Part shown: positions 11,426-22,689 of the stretch, piece after piece
Layout: each line of letters begins with the position of its first letter
Numbering within the stretch: the stretch's first letter is position 1
Source of the DNA: Gonatopus flavifemur
Lineage: Eukaryota > Arthropoda > Insecta > Hymenoptera > Dryinidae
Assembly (NCBI GenBank): GCA_018340375.1
Contig: JAFFJZ010000014.1
Span: 7,874,001 to 7,938,000 of the forward strand
Length of the DNA stretch: 64,000 nt
Direction: 5' to 3'
Program-made: the position numbers and the translations under genes
The notes under the pieces: model-generated
What the model was told of the DNA's origin: nothing
Seen by the model: only the letters and a program-made list of their open reading frames with translations
Database searches by the model: none

Positions 11426-12367
11426 AAGTATCGTGAAATGATGGGAAATGATCTAAAGTAGCCAGAGATGGTGAGAAACGCGAAGAGAAGTGAAAATTAT
11501 GACTCGAATGACGTTATAAGGCGAGTGTGGCGTGGAACGCTGGTATGAGAGCGTTGAAGGGGAAACTTTGGCTAGAGGGCTACGTGATGTGTGCAATCCT
11601 TTCACACTTATCTCTTATTTATCTTGATTTGTTGATGGATCCATTGTTATTCATTATTCCCGATTGTCTTCGGGGATCCACTCCCCTAGAATGATACATC
11701 ATGCGCCCCCCCCCCATCCGATTGAAGAGACATCTGAAGATCTTGATCCGATGAAGAGTTAGGAAGGTCTACACCGGCTCTGACTGCTCCCAGAACAATG
11801 TTCAAGTGGTCATAATTCGGCGAAAAATTGACCGATTTCGGAGAACAAGTAACGGCTGTATTCGCGCCGGAAATTCCCATCGAATGAGCCATCGCAAGCT
11901 CCCTCACCTCATTCAAGATTTCCACCCCTCTCGCCCCGCCATCATCCACTTCAAGATTGAGGACTCCTCACCCTCCTAGTACGGTAGATTCTGTTCCCTC
12001 ATTGAACTCACAGAAGAAATCATCCCATTATCTCCACCCGTTCAGGAGTTATTAGGGTGTATCCAAACTTTTGCACCACCCTGTATATGAGTGCAGCTGA
12101 GTAATATGAATTACAGTTCCAGTGAAATCAATCGTGTGAATTCCTCAATCAAAGTCATCTTTATCTCATCAAGCGATGATTCGCAAGTGGTGTTCGTGAA
12201 AAGCCATAGAGTCAGAAGGGTTCAAATCGGAATGTTCGAAAATTCATGAGAAGAAATCGTTAGTCTCAATGGAACAAAAATTGATATACGTTTTTGGAAC
12301 CTAATTGATAGCAAATGTATCAAGTTCCATCCAAATCTGAGGTGGTGGATTGCATGGCTTGGTCGAA

Positions 12368-12690
12368 TCAACATAGAGTAACCATGTGATCATGAATAGA
12401 GACACGCAGGGCCGTCTCCAGGCGCAGGCTACTCAGGCTTGCACCTAGGGGCTCGCGCCACAAGAGGGCCGCACCACAAGAATGAAAAACAATCAGAATA
12501 TTCAAGCCATTTATGGAAATACAAAGAGAGACGAAGACAGACCTTGGCCTGTCCACAAACATGCGTTTTCCGCTTGTGATATGATCAGATGAGAAGAGAA
12601 GTATGAGGGACAAACATCTCACTGCCTCTTCCATCTGATGATGACAAATGCACGCATGTAAAATAGAAGTCCATAGATGCAATTATATGC
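12368..12690. other. Possible hAT-type end in otherwise unassigned sequence
   Basis: Near 12407 the sequence CAGGGCCGTCTCCAGGCGCA begins a GC-rich stretch (to about 12475, including GCACCTAGGGGCTCGCG) that resembles the CAGGGCCGGCTC-type terminus of some arthropod hAT elements. No partner terminus or target duplication is visible within the surrounding 700 bp, so this could be a relic or coincidence. The open minus-strand frame here has no recognisable domain. Confidence 0.25.
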
Positions 12691-12817
12691 GTGCGTTTGC
12701 TGCATGCGATGTCATTGAGCGGAAAGAGAATTCCTAGGGAAGGGCACGAAGTTTATGTCTATGGTTGCTACTTGACTGTCCCGTCCCCCGACTCATCTAT
12801 GCGCACTTGAATGCTGT

Positions 12818-13090
12818 AGTGTGGTGTGTTGGATTGTTCATTTAATGAGTTTTGTTGGGTATTCGTCATTCCTCCGTTTATCCAAAGGAGAAGTTCGTAA
12901 GTCTCAGGCCTAATATTTCAACTTTCAACCTCTCATCAATGTTGCATGAGGTAAGCAATACTTTTAGTCAATAATCAATATATGGTGGTAGGTGTCATTT
13001 TGCAACTGAACCTGCAAAATAACGTTTGCGAATATTTCAAGCAGATAAGAATACGGCTGCAGAGTGATGATTGCTGTATATTATGATTGA
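12818..13090 (-). repeat. Right arm of the wide inverted repeat (partner 3453-3732)
   Basis: Reverse complement of 3453-3732, from the TGTGGTGTGTTGGATTG segment to the ATTATGATTGATTA segment. It ends in a (TA)n run at 13091-13108. The arms are 9 kb apart and enclose the 8.3 kb element plus about 700 bp of extra sequence (12086-12817). Confidence 0.7.
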
Positions 13091-13109
13091 TTATATATAT
13101 ATATATATT

Positions 13110-13637
13110 ACTGGAGTTGGGACCGTTTTCTCGAACGAATTAGTGATCGAAAAACCCGATGCTTCCTCACTGCTATTCAAATGCTTTTTCCAGTTCCAAG
13201 GAGTTGACTCGGAGAGATAAATAAAGGTTATGCATCAGATTTATAGAGTTTGAATTCTCGTTTCGTTTTTATAAACTATTCAAACTTCAAGAACCTAGTT
13301 ATATTACTGCACGTTGAAATTATGAATTCAATTCATCTGCATACAAACATTTTTATATGAACAAAATACGGGAATTGCAGAAGTAAAATGATAAATGGGT
13401 TTTGTTGCTACTATGTATTATCTAGATTTTCAGTTCAGTACTATGGACCGACATAAAATACAAAATAATCGTCATAGAAAGAGAGAGGGTTCAAAAGTCG
13501 CAATGCAAAACGGAAATTCAAAACTCCAACTCGTTTTCGAGCTTGCGGAGGCCATTTTTGCGAATCCACATCATGAACAATTGATCCCATATGGAGTGCA
13601 GCATTGAATTTTCCCCATACAATCCGGGATATTTTTT
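13110..13637. other. No recognisable gene
   Basis: AT-rich sequence following the (TA)n tract. A 70-codon open frame at 13395-13607 has no motif I recognise. Confidence 0.5.
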
Positions 13638-15518
13638 CTAGTCTTTCAAATCGATTCTTATCAGATTATACGTATATTCCCCATCGTCTGAACTCGCCTG
13701 AATCGATGTCGCACAGATTTCAGACTGTGTTTTTTTTGCGTTAAGGCTGTCCTGTTTTGGCATCGGGATTCCTCCAATATTCGACAGCTCTTTTCTCATG
13801 ATCAAGATCGTACTCTGCATTTCCACCAGTACATTCCTGAATATCCTCCTCTCCTCCTTCTATGATCCATAGTTCATCGTTCTCTATGACACTACAATCA
13901 GTTGGTGTGGATGGTTCTCCGTGGTCCAAAAGTGTTTCTCTTGTGACTTCCATACTCCATCACCACATAAGGGATATCGTGCCCCAAGAGTTGTCTAGTT
14001 CCATGTATAAGAACTGAACCCCATCATTATCGGTTGAATATATTCCACTCAACAAAACTCCCGGGTTGATTGGAATGAAACAATGGTTTTGCATAATATT
14101 GAGGACCACGGGAGCGGTATTAAACCTGTTTTCGAGAGTCTTTTTCACTTGATCCTGCTCTCTTGCACTATGGAATGATATTCTCATTGAATGAATGTGG
14201 TTCTTTCCCGAATCGAAAATCTTCTCTGAAGACAAAATGGCATCCTCTGACTTGAGCAGAAGACTGGCTCGTGCAGCTTCCCTCTTGATAGGGCGTCAAA
14301 ATCATCGGAAACACCTTTGTCATGGGCGGTTGCATAGAACGTCTATTCGCCTTTGGTTCCAAAATATCATTCATGGTGCATGAGATTCATCATTTGGAAC
14401 CTATTCTTACAGTGCTGCTCTGCACGATCGCTGGAGGACACCATTTTTTCACAGGAAGAGTTTGCTCAATTTCTTCCACCAACTTTTTTTACACTGTATA
14501 AAAGGCAGCTGTGTCATGTTGGGTACTATCCGAAAAAAATGAAATGCTTTTGTGCACAAATTCTCTTTATGATGATATACCACAGGGACTACGGTGCATT
14601 GGTCGTCATTAAAATGGAACGCTCGAGATGCATCTTGTACAGTATACTTGTAATTCTCAGAGAAATCGAGGACGATGAATACCTCCAGGGATTGTTGTTC
14701 TTGGTTTCGAAGAACTGTGATTGTTGTTTCGCAGCAAACGGATGGAATTTTGGAATCATCAACCGGTTTCATGATGGGTCCGCGAAGTCTGTTGGAGAAG
14801 CGATCTGAGTTTGTAATATCGATCGGTCGGTTGCGGTCCATAAACTGGATTTGACACAATCAATTTCTCTATCCTCCAGCAATTGCCGTAAACATCATGA
14901 GAGATCGATGATATCCATGCACTTTTCACATTCACCCACGGGGCACATGATCCCAGGGTCTTTACACGTGGGAGACTGTGAGCAGTCTCCATCATCGCGT
15001 ATTGGATCCTCCGATCATCCAGTCAATCTGCTGATGTCGATAGCATTCAACATGAGTTCTCCATTCTGGTTTATCATGCAAACACATACAGACCGAGTTC
15101 CACTGCCACCCGCTAGAATGGAATGTTTTGGACGCAATTGCGTGAATTTACTGGAACTGACTGTAAGCTCTGGATATTGTTCTTTGTATGTGATATAGAG
15201 GCTCCTCAAATCCAAGGGGAGCAGTCGTTTCTTTATCACATCGCGATTCGCCTCAGTTTTCATAGAAATTACACCTTTTTGGCTGGGCATGATTCGACTA
15301 TCACTGTCATCGGTATAGAAGTGCTTGACTCTTTCAACAGTAACCTTCGGTAGCGTCTTACCGAATTCTCCAGCAATTTTTCTAATAGACCATGCTCCTG
15401 GAGCAACTGTGAGAAAGCCTAATCGTTTTGGATCATCATTATCTAAACTCGAAAAAGTACATTTCAATCCATCCAACATTTCCTCCAATTCGATTCCTCT
15501 CTGAAATCGAACATCCAA
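13638..15518 (-). pseudogene. Unnamed transposase-like protein, multiply frameshifted
   Basis: Minus-strand relic read through several frames. From the N-terminal side: a part with FTQLRPKHSILAGGSGTRSV and CVCMINQNGELML (15015-15518), a Cys-rich stretch near 14900-15000, a block with LDFSENYKYTVQDASRAFHF (14449-14859), then SSDRAEQHCKNRFQMMNLMH and FYATAHDKG (14290-14440), and a C-terminal block with NRFNTAPVVLNIMQNHCF (13960-14235). From memory of the family, related proteins in arthropods and cnidarians carry DFAENY, SDG...QYKN and HGKG-CD-GG blocks, are annotated as uncharacterized, and behave like a dispersed DNA transposon. I infer a transposase but cannot name the superfamily. Confidence 0.6.
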
Positions 15519-15760
15519 AGGAGGCGTGTAGAAAGTACCGATTTTTGCCGATTCGTGCGAAAGTGAATGGTGTATGAATTTTTATAGTTTTCGAGGTGCT
15601 GAATCCGATAGTGACCATAAGGAATCCGTAAATCCATGGGAAAGTGGAGAAAACCCGAGATGAGTGATTATTAACAAGACGCCATGCGAGTTTGACGTGC
15701 ATTTGCTGCTCCGATAATTTTCTCATCCGTTGCTGTTGAAAGTGTCTATTTGACTGCTAT
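15510..15760 (-). repeat. Inverted satellite unit, left of the CR1 insertion
   Basis: The stretch 15518-15680 is the reverse complement of 20585-20722 (shared features: CGATTTTTGCC, TGGTGTATGAATTT, CCATGGGAAAGTGGAGAAAA). It therefore belongs to the same 190-bp unit family as 19838-20640. The 5' end of the CR1-like element 2 starts somewhere between 15720 and 15900; I cannot fix it. Confidence 0.6.
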
Positions 15761-16043
15761 CCAGTTCGCTAGGTATAGTGTTCTTTACTGCGCATCTCGT
15801 GTAGTATTTCACTTCCCGGGTTGTGCCTTATCTTCCACGTTTTTACTGATTTGAAATCATCATTTGTCGAGAAGTTTCGTCTCACGGATACAGTAGCCTA
15901 ACATACATAGTGTCACTTACATTGCCGCTTCGTTGTGTGATACGAAAACAGTAAACAGATCATTACTCGTGTATGTGTGTTGTGTGTTACTAGTACCAGT
16001 GACTATCATCTGCTCTACGTTTTGATCTTTTCATATATTCACA

Positions 16044-16803
16044 ATGTCACAACAAGATAAGAAAATCTGTAAAGGTTGTTCTAAACCTGTCTCTAATCCT
16101 GTGAGCTGTCATACGTGTGATATTCATTCGCATCCAGGATGTGTGCACAGATGTAATCATCCGTGGAGTGTGAACGAACTCATCGATTGTTCAGATGCTT
16201 CTTCACATCAAAATGATTCATCTCTACCAGAAGACTCGTCTCTGCTGGTAAATATAAAGGAGCTCATCTCTGAAGAATTTTCTGAATTTTGTGATGAAAT
16301 TGCTCGGGTTCACGAGGACAAAATAGTTTCTCTTAGTCAAACTATTTTTTCCCTCACTGCGAGATTGACTGAAGTTGAGAACAAACGACGTTTCAAAACA
16401 AGACCGCGATTCTCGTGATCTTGAAACGATTATTCATGAAGTCAACGAGCGACAGAAGCGATCTCGCAATATCATTATTGTTGGTATTGATGAGACGCAG
16501 GACAATCAACAGCAAAAAGATGCGGTGGAGGTGAAAACACTACTCCGAAACATTTATCCTTCCGTTCATGATAATATTAGGTTGCATAGAATCGGTGAAA
16601 AGGTTGCGAACAAACACAGACCTATTTGTGTTTCTTCTCCATCGTCTCAGGATGTTATTAATATCTTGAAACGTGGATCTAATTACAATGGACCGTTTAA
16701 AATTCATCAAGATCGAACTGTTCAAGAAATAAATTATTTAACCACGTTACGTGCGGAACTCAAGAATCTGATCGATGGTAGTGATACCAACAAAACAATC
16801 TAG
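16044..16803 (+). pseudogene. CR1-like ORF1: PHD-like zinc finger, coiled coil, chaperone domain; one frameshift
   Basis: Starts ATG at 16044 (CACAATGTCA). Residues 10-35 hold a PHD-like Cys/His cluster (CKGCSKPVSN and CHTCDIHSHPGC), typical of ORF1 in CR1-group elements. An acidic, coiled-coil-prone region follows (EEFSEFCDEIARVHEDKIVS). A frameshift in 16375-16418 moves the frame to a C-terminal domain with ERQKRSRNIIIVGI and DRTVQEINYL. A TAG at 16801-16803 ends it, although YINGLPTIVDTRTV continues in frame and probably belonged to the original protein. The product would bind element RNA. Confidence 0.72.
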
Positions 16804-16862
16804 TATATAAATGGATTGCCAACGATTGTTGACACGCGTACTGTGCCCCAGAAAAAAAACCT

Positions 16863-19778
16863 ATAACTCACCCTTTGATATACTATCAGAACGTTCGTGG
16901 TCTTCGTACTAAACTTCATGATTTGCAAATTTCACTTTCATCTCCTCCTTCTACGTATGATGTCATTATCTTCTCTGAAACCTGGTTGACGGATAACATA
17001 CCTGATGAAGAATTGTCCTTCAATGATTATGTCTTGTATCGGTTGGACAGGAGCAGGCGCACCAGTGTTTTTTCTCGAGGAGGTGGTGTGCTGATTGCGG
17101 TCAAAAAGTATTTGAGTAGTGCATTGGTTGATTTGCCGCCTACTAGCGTGGAACATATTCTTGTCAAGTTGCAGTTCAATTTGAAGTCTGTTTTTATTGG
17201 AGCAAGTTACTTCCCCTCTGCCTCATCATCATCTCTTTACCTTGAACATTGTGTTTCTCTGGCCGAGGTACTGTGTCAGGATTATGAGTCTTCAATTTTT
17301 CTCTTCGGTGACTACAATCTTCCGTTTGTGGTTTGGCGCAATGACGACTCTTCTCTAACAGCATCGTTTCGTCCTGGTGTGACACTGAATGAAAGGTCTT
17401 CGGTGGAGATTTTGACGCAATATTTCAACTACTTCGGTTTATATCAAAAAAGCAATATTTACAATGATTTCAATGGTATGCTGGACTTGATTTTCACCAC
17501 CGATGAGTATGTTGAAACTATTAGTCCGGTTGATTACCTCCTACATTCTGATGCTTATCATCCCCCTATTGAAATGAGATTGTATTCTCCTTCATTGAGA
17601 TCTCTGTCTTGTACCGACACGTACCGGTACAATTATAAATTGGCTGATTTTTTTTCTATACGGCAGCATTTGAATCAAATTGATTGGGATTTGGAGTTAA
17701 AATGCATGGATGTAAATACTGCTATTAGTTTTTTGTATGATCAACTTCCTGTGGCTATTGAGTTGTACGTTCCGAAAACATTGATCAAAAGATCTATTTA
17801 TCTTCTTTGGTTCACTCCTGAGCTCAAAAAATTAATTAGAAGAGAGAAAGTTGCCCATATGATTTACAAATCGTCTTATAGTCGGGGCGATTATTTGGCA
17901 TTCTCTTTTTTGCGTGCTCAATGTAAATCACGAACTCGGACTTGTTATCCGAATTACATTCGCCAAGTTGAGACTAATATTCGAAAGGATGTTAAATCTT
18001 CTTGGAATTTTGTTGACAGTAAGCGTTCATCTAATGATTTACCTAGTACTATCATGTTGATTGATGTAGTTGCGGACTCTGCAACTGGAATGGCTAACCT
18101 TTTTGCTGATCACTTTTCATCGGCTTTTGCTTCACATAACTCGGTTAATGTTAACCATTCTAGACATGATATGTCATTTAACATGCTTTCTGATTTAGCT
18201 ATTACCATGAGAGAGATCTACTCTGTCCTTGATTCGTTAGATACGAGCAAGGGCCCAGGATTTGATGGCCTTCCACCGTTGCTTTTCAAGTCTTGCAAAT
18301 TTATTCTTTCTCGACCGCTCCGGATTATCTTTAATAAATCTCTTTCTTCCGGATGTTTCCCTGCTGAATTGAAAACGAGCCTGATCTCTCCTATTTTCAA
18401 GCATGGTAATAAACTGGATGCTAAGAATTATAGACCTATAAGTATTTTGAATGTTATGTCTAAGATTTTTGAGCGCGTGGTTGTTGACAAGAGTACTCCT
18501 TTGTTGTCTCCTCTTATTATCCCGGAACAACATGGTTCCATGTCAATGAGGTCTACTACTACGAATTTGGCTGCTTTCTGTAATTCCACCGCCATTGCAC
18601 TGGAGAATAACTCACAAGTGGATGTTATTCTTACTGATTTTAGTAAGGTGTTTGATACTGTATCTCACAGCGTTGTTCTATCTAAGTTGAGTAGCTTTGG
18701 AATATCTGGTGATCTGAAACTTTGGTTCCAAAGTTACTCAACTGATCGGGTGCAGATAGTAAAAGTTCGGAACTGTTTTCCTGAACCGATTGTACCTCCT
18801 TCGGGAGTGCCCCAAGGATCCCACCTTGGTCCACTTTTATTTTTGCTATTCATAAATGACATTGGGCAGGTTCTCAATGATTGTGATTTCCTGGTATTTG
18901 CTGATGATCTACAAATCTTCAAGAACATAAAATGACTTGCGGATGTTCACCACTCACAGTCAGTATTATCGAGATTAGATTCTTGGTGCACCCGTAATTC
19001 TCTGCATCTGAACTTAGGAAAATGCTGTGTCATGAGAATCTCGCGGTCAAGGAATCCTCTCATATTCTCCTACAAGATTGCAAATGTTACATTGAATACT
19101 GTTAAATCTTATGTTGATCTTGGTGTAACTATGAATGATGACTTCGATTTTTCTGAGCATTCTGTGAGAGCTTGTGGTACTGCGCTGAGAAATCTCGGCT
19201 TTGTCAAAAGATTTTCTAGTGATTCCAAAAATGTTACGTCATTGAAAGTACTATATTCCTCTTTAATTAGACCCCATCTTGAATATGCGTCCCCTATCTG
19301 GTCTCCGTACTTGGAGAAGGATATTAGAATGATTGAGAGTGTGCAACACGAGTTTTTACGCTTTGCTGCTTCTAGAATAGGCTGCCCTATGAGATATTCT
19401 GACTAGGATTACTCCAGAATTCTTCACAGAATGAATAATACTACCCTCGAAGAGCGGAGACAAATGAATGATCTCCTATTTCCTTTCAAATTGATTAATG
19501 GTTCTCTTGATTGCGAGTCATTGCTGAGTAAAGTTAATTTCAACATCCCCGGTAGACCAGTTAGGAGAGCGCTTTTATTCAGACCCGTACAAATCAAATC
19601 TAGATTTGCAAATTATGATCCGATTTCTCGCATTCGTGGATCAGCAAATAATTCCGATCGGTCGATGGAATTGTTTGGTGTTTCCTTGGATCGGTTCAAA
19701 CTGTCGGTTAATGCATGGCCATATTGTGATTGTATTTTATGCGTTTTCGGACGCTGTCTTGTATTGACTCTGTATTGA
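16863..19778 (+). pseudogene. CR1-like ORF2 with two in-frame stops
   Basis: About 970 codons in one frame. Endonuclease: YYQNVRGLRTKL, FSETWL, SRGGGVLIAV, GDYNLP, DAYHPPI. Reverse transcriptase: KGPGFDGLPP, DAKNYRPISIL, EQHGSMSMRSTT, SGVPQGSHLGPLLFLLFIND and catalytic FADDLQIF. A TGA at 18933-18935 follows FADDLQIFKNIK and a TAG at 19404-19406 follows GCPMRYSD; neither shifts the frame. There is no ATG upstream: translation in frame reaches back only to a stop at 16830, so initiation may have been by termination-reinitiation or the ATG has been lost next to the A8 tract at 16852. It encoded target-primed reverse transcription. Confidence 0.87.
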
Positions 19779-19837
19779 CTTTTTATATCGAAGGGTGCTA
19801 ACACGTGTATTGCAATAAAAAAAAAAAAAAATAAGTG

Positions 19838-20722
19838 TATGAAATGTACGGTTCACAACAGACTCATTGACTGTCTGATATATTCTTGGGTGGGATTGAT
19901 TACTAGGGTAATCGGGGTATCAGATTTATTATTTCCACGTCGCTGAGTTCGATAGTGACACCAAGAAACCTGAAAACCCATGGAAAAGAGAGAAAAATGA
20001 ACATCATACAATGATAAACAAGACTTGATGGGTGCGTCTTCTGTAAACCGCGAGTCCATAAAGTAATTCTAGGTTTTCTCCACTTCCCCATGGGTTTTCG
20101 GGTTTCTTGCTGTCACAATCGTACTCGAGGACGCGGAAAACATGAAAGTCGTTACCTAGATCACCTCATGAATTAACCCTACCCAAGAATATACCACACC
20201 TAATCAACGTGTGTATCGTGAACTGCGCATTTCAGACGATTATTACAGGTTTTCTCCATTTTCTCATGAGATTTTGGACTTTTTGTTGTCACTATCTAAT
20301 CTGGAGATGCGGAAAATATGACAATGATCCTCCGATTACCTTATTAATCAATCTCATTCAAGAATGTGCCAGACTACATCAATGTGTTTGTCGTAAACCG
20401 TGGATTTCACACGATAATTCCGGGTTTTGTCTACTTTCCCATGGGTTTTTGAGTTTCTCGTTGTCACTGCCGCCCTCAGCGATACGGGAATCATAAATCT
20501 TATACCCTGATTACCTTATCAATCAATCTCACACGAGAATATACCACACCTAATCACTGTGTCCGTTGTAAACCGTATATTTCACACAATTACTCGGGTT
20601 TTCTCCACTTTCCCGTGGGTGTACGGATGATTACTATCGAATTCAGCACGTCAAAAAACATACAAATTCATACACCATTCTCTTCCGCACGAATGGGCAA
20701 AAATCGGCACTTTTAACACCGC
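19838..20722. repeat. About 190-bp satellite, units in both orientations
   Basis: From 19838 to about 20055 the unit runs in one orientation. From about 20060 to 20640 three to four units run in the other. Each unit contains TTTTCTCCACTTTCCCATGG, then TTTCT(C/T)GTTGTCACT, an ATTACC segment, AATATACCACACCTAATCA and a GTAAACCGT segment. The final piece (20640-20722) carries the CGATTTTTGCC-type end that pairs with 15518-15600. Together they form one long imperfect palindrome whose left side was split by the CR1 insertion. Confidence 0.65.
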
Positions 20723-21106
20723 CTCCTTTTCTGCAGTTGATGAGAAAGCACAATCCACAACGACCATTTTAACTCCGCTGCCAATCATCGATATCACCCA
20801 AAGTATTCTCAAAGTTATGAGAGGATGATGTTTGCAGATCTACGGGTTGGGTCTTCCAATAACTATCTCAGCGTCTCCATCATCAAAAATTTCTGGCGTA
20901 TTCGGGTGGATGAAGGAAATATAGGCTGTAACATATTCGGAACCCGAAGCGCATGGTTCCCTTGATTTTGTGCTCACGCATTCTCAACTCTTCTTCTCGA
21001 GGAGAATAACCCGACCCCCTTGAGGATTACTTTTCTCGATCGCTCTCCTCTTCGATTTCCTTTCTAAAGACAATGAACCAGTTCTCTTTAGAACTCCTCC
21101 TGTCAA

Positions 21107-21502
21107 TTGCTCTTCTCTTCGATTCTCTTTCTGAAGGAATCCACGATGACGGAGGAGCCTGATCCTGAACATGCGCCCAATGAGTCAAGGATGCATCAAT
21201 GTGGAGATTGGTGTTGCAATCTTCATGAACTCCCTGGTCACAGAGGGAAGGCTTTGAGACCAATATCTGAGAGACTAGAACAGAATTTTCTCAATCCACC
21301 CGAATACGCCAGAATTTATTGGGAACAGAGGTGCCGAGATAGTTATTGGGAGGCCCAACGCGTGAAGTTGCAATCTTTGGTCTCCCATAATTTTGAGGAT
21401 ACTTTAGGTGATACCGATGATGTTGATATAATGGACAGTAGAACTGCAATAGTTGTTGGTGATTGTGAATTCTCATCAACTGCAGACGATTTGGATGTTT
21501 GA
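21107..21502 (+). CDS. Hypothetical 118-131 residue protein
   Basis: Open frame with an internal ATG at 21146 (MTEEPDPEHAPNES). Acidic protein with a small Cys/His patch (HQCGDWCCNLHELPGH) and repeated aromatic residues (YARIYWEQRCRDSYWEAQR). I do not recognise it. It lies just outside the satellite-flanked block that contains the unnamed transposase on the other strand, so it could be an accessory frame of that element, or chance. Confidence 0.25.
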   Translation: MLFSSILFLKESTMTEEPDPEHAPNESRMHQCGDWCCNLHELPGHRGKALRPISERLEQNFLNPPEYARIYWEQRCRDSYWEAQRVKLQSLVSHNFEDTLGDTDDVDIMDSRTAIVVGDCEFSSTADDLDV

Positions 21503-21529
21503 TCTCAGAGAGAAATCATATTGGGAGCA

Positions 21530-21938
21530 ATGTTGGATGGATTGGAATTTACTCTTCCGAATTCATGAATATGGGAGTGTGAACCAGTCCAAGAACAAGT
21601 ATATGAGTCGGGAATTTTAATGACACCTTCCTTCCCAACGTTTCGCTCAGATACTGAGCATTATCAAGGGTATTGATCGTAGTGAAGAAATTGTCGGGTT
21701 GTCGTTAGATTCGTTCGGACCCATTGAACCGGAGCGAGTAAAAAACCAATCCGTCTGGATAGTACTTGTAGCTTGGAATTCCATGGATGTGGGAGTGTAA
21801 ACAAGTCCAAGAACAAGTATCTGAGTCGGGAACTTTTAATACGTCTTCCTCCCCGACGTTTCGCTCAGATACTAAGCATTATCAAGGGTATTAATCGTAG
21901 TGAAGGAGATGTCGTGTTGTCGTTAGATTCGTTCTGAC
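21530..21938. repeat. Two tandem units carrying a hammerhead-like motif
   Basis: Two diverged copies of a unit of about 220 bp (21555-21735 and 21780-21938), both with GTCCAAGAACAAGTAT, CGTTTCGCTCAGATACT, GCATTATCAAGGGTATT and GTCGTTAGATTCGTTC. A third copy is cut by the hAT element and continues at 22659. On the minus strand the motif reads TTGATAATGCTCAG-TAT-CTGAGC-GAAACGT: a perfect 6-bp stem followed by GAAAC. Confidence 0.6.
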
Positions 21939-22658
21939 TAGGGGTGTGCGGGTAGCACTTTTTATCGGGTCGGGTTCGGGTATTTGTATTTCTTTTCGGG
22001 TCGGGTCGGGTCGGGTACCCGATTAAATCGGGTTTTCCAAGTCGGGTACCCGAATATAATAAAATCGCTTGAATTTAATATTTTCAACTTCTATTCGAAG
22101 ATGCCATTGCCGTTGATATTTTAAGGACAAATTGTGTTGAGCGATTGTAGGAATAAGGGGATTTCATATGAATTCAATTCTAATATGAAGAATGCCATAT
22201 TCACCACAAGTCCATGAGGGTTGTTACTCCATATAATTGATTATGCAGCGCATTAAGAAATCTCCAAATTGCTTCATGGAATGTTTATATTTATTTTTTG
22301 ATTCAATTAAAAAATATAATCACATTTATATCTCATAAATAATATATTATCTATTTTCGTATTTAGTAACCACAATATAGAATCTTGAACATCAATGAAA
22401 ATAAAAATTCTTCTTATAAATATCAGTCTTTTTTCATATTTTTAAATTTGAATGGAGGAAGCACAACTCTTCCACATGTTTTGCCAGCAATCTTGATCGA
22501 GTTGCTGTCACAATATTTCCTGCTGAGGAAAACGTTCGCTATATTTGAATTACCCGAATGTAATCGGGTACCCGAAAAACTCGGGTAATTGAAAAACCCG
22601 ACCCGACGGGTACCCGACCCGATAAAAACCCGATGACTCGGGTACCCGCACACCCCTA
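21939..22658. mobile_element. Non-autonomous hAT-type element, 720 bp
   Basis: Terminal inverted repeats start TAGGGGTGTGCGGGT and end ACCCGCACACCCCTA. An exact 8-bp target duplication GTTCTGAC flanks it (21931-21938 and 22659-22666), diagnostic of the hAT superfamily. The subterminal regions are built of CGGGT/ACCCG motifs; the centre (22060-22540) is AT-rich and encodes nothing recognisable. It is inserted in the tandem repeat at 21530-21938. Confidence 0.85.
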
Positions 22659-22689
22659 GTTCTGACCTATTGAACCGGAGCCGAATGTA

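Larger units (their letters stand above)
3763..12085 (-). mobile_element. Second DD41D mariner-type family, 8.3 kb with nested insertions
   Basis: Terminal inverted repeats of about 415 bp. The left end starts TACAGGGTGGTGCAAAAGTC and the right end (11670-12085) is its complement, ending CACCCTGTA. The repeats stay recognisable inward to the GGGGAGTGGATC segment at about 4170 and 11675. Between them lie a split transposase, a GC-rich 1.45 kb insertion, a 49-bp minisatellite and a CR1-like retrotransposon. An ancestral element without insertions would be roughly 3 kb. Confidence 0.8.
15760..19833 (+). mobile_element. CR1-like non-LTR retrotransposon 2, near full length
   Basis: Plus-strand LINE: ORF1 16044-16803, ORF2 16863-19778, then AATAAA at 19813 and a run of A to 19831. 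Unlike elements 1 and 3, it ends in poly(A) rather than a (TTTA)n microsatellite. It is inserted among inverted satellite units, which continue at 19838. Confidence 0.82.
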
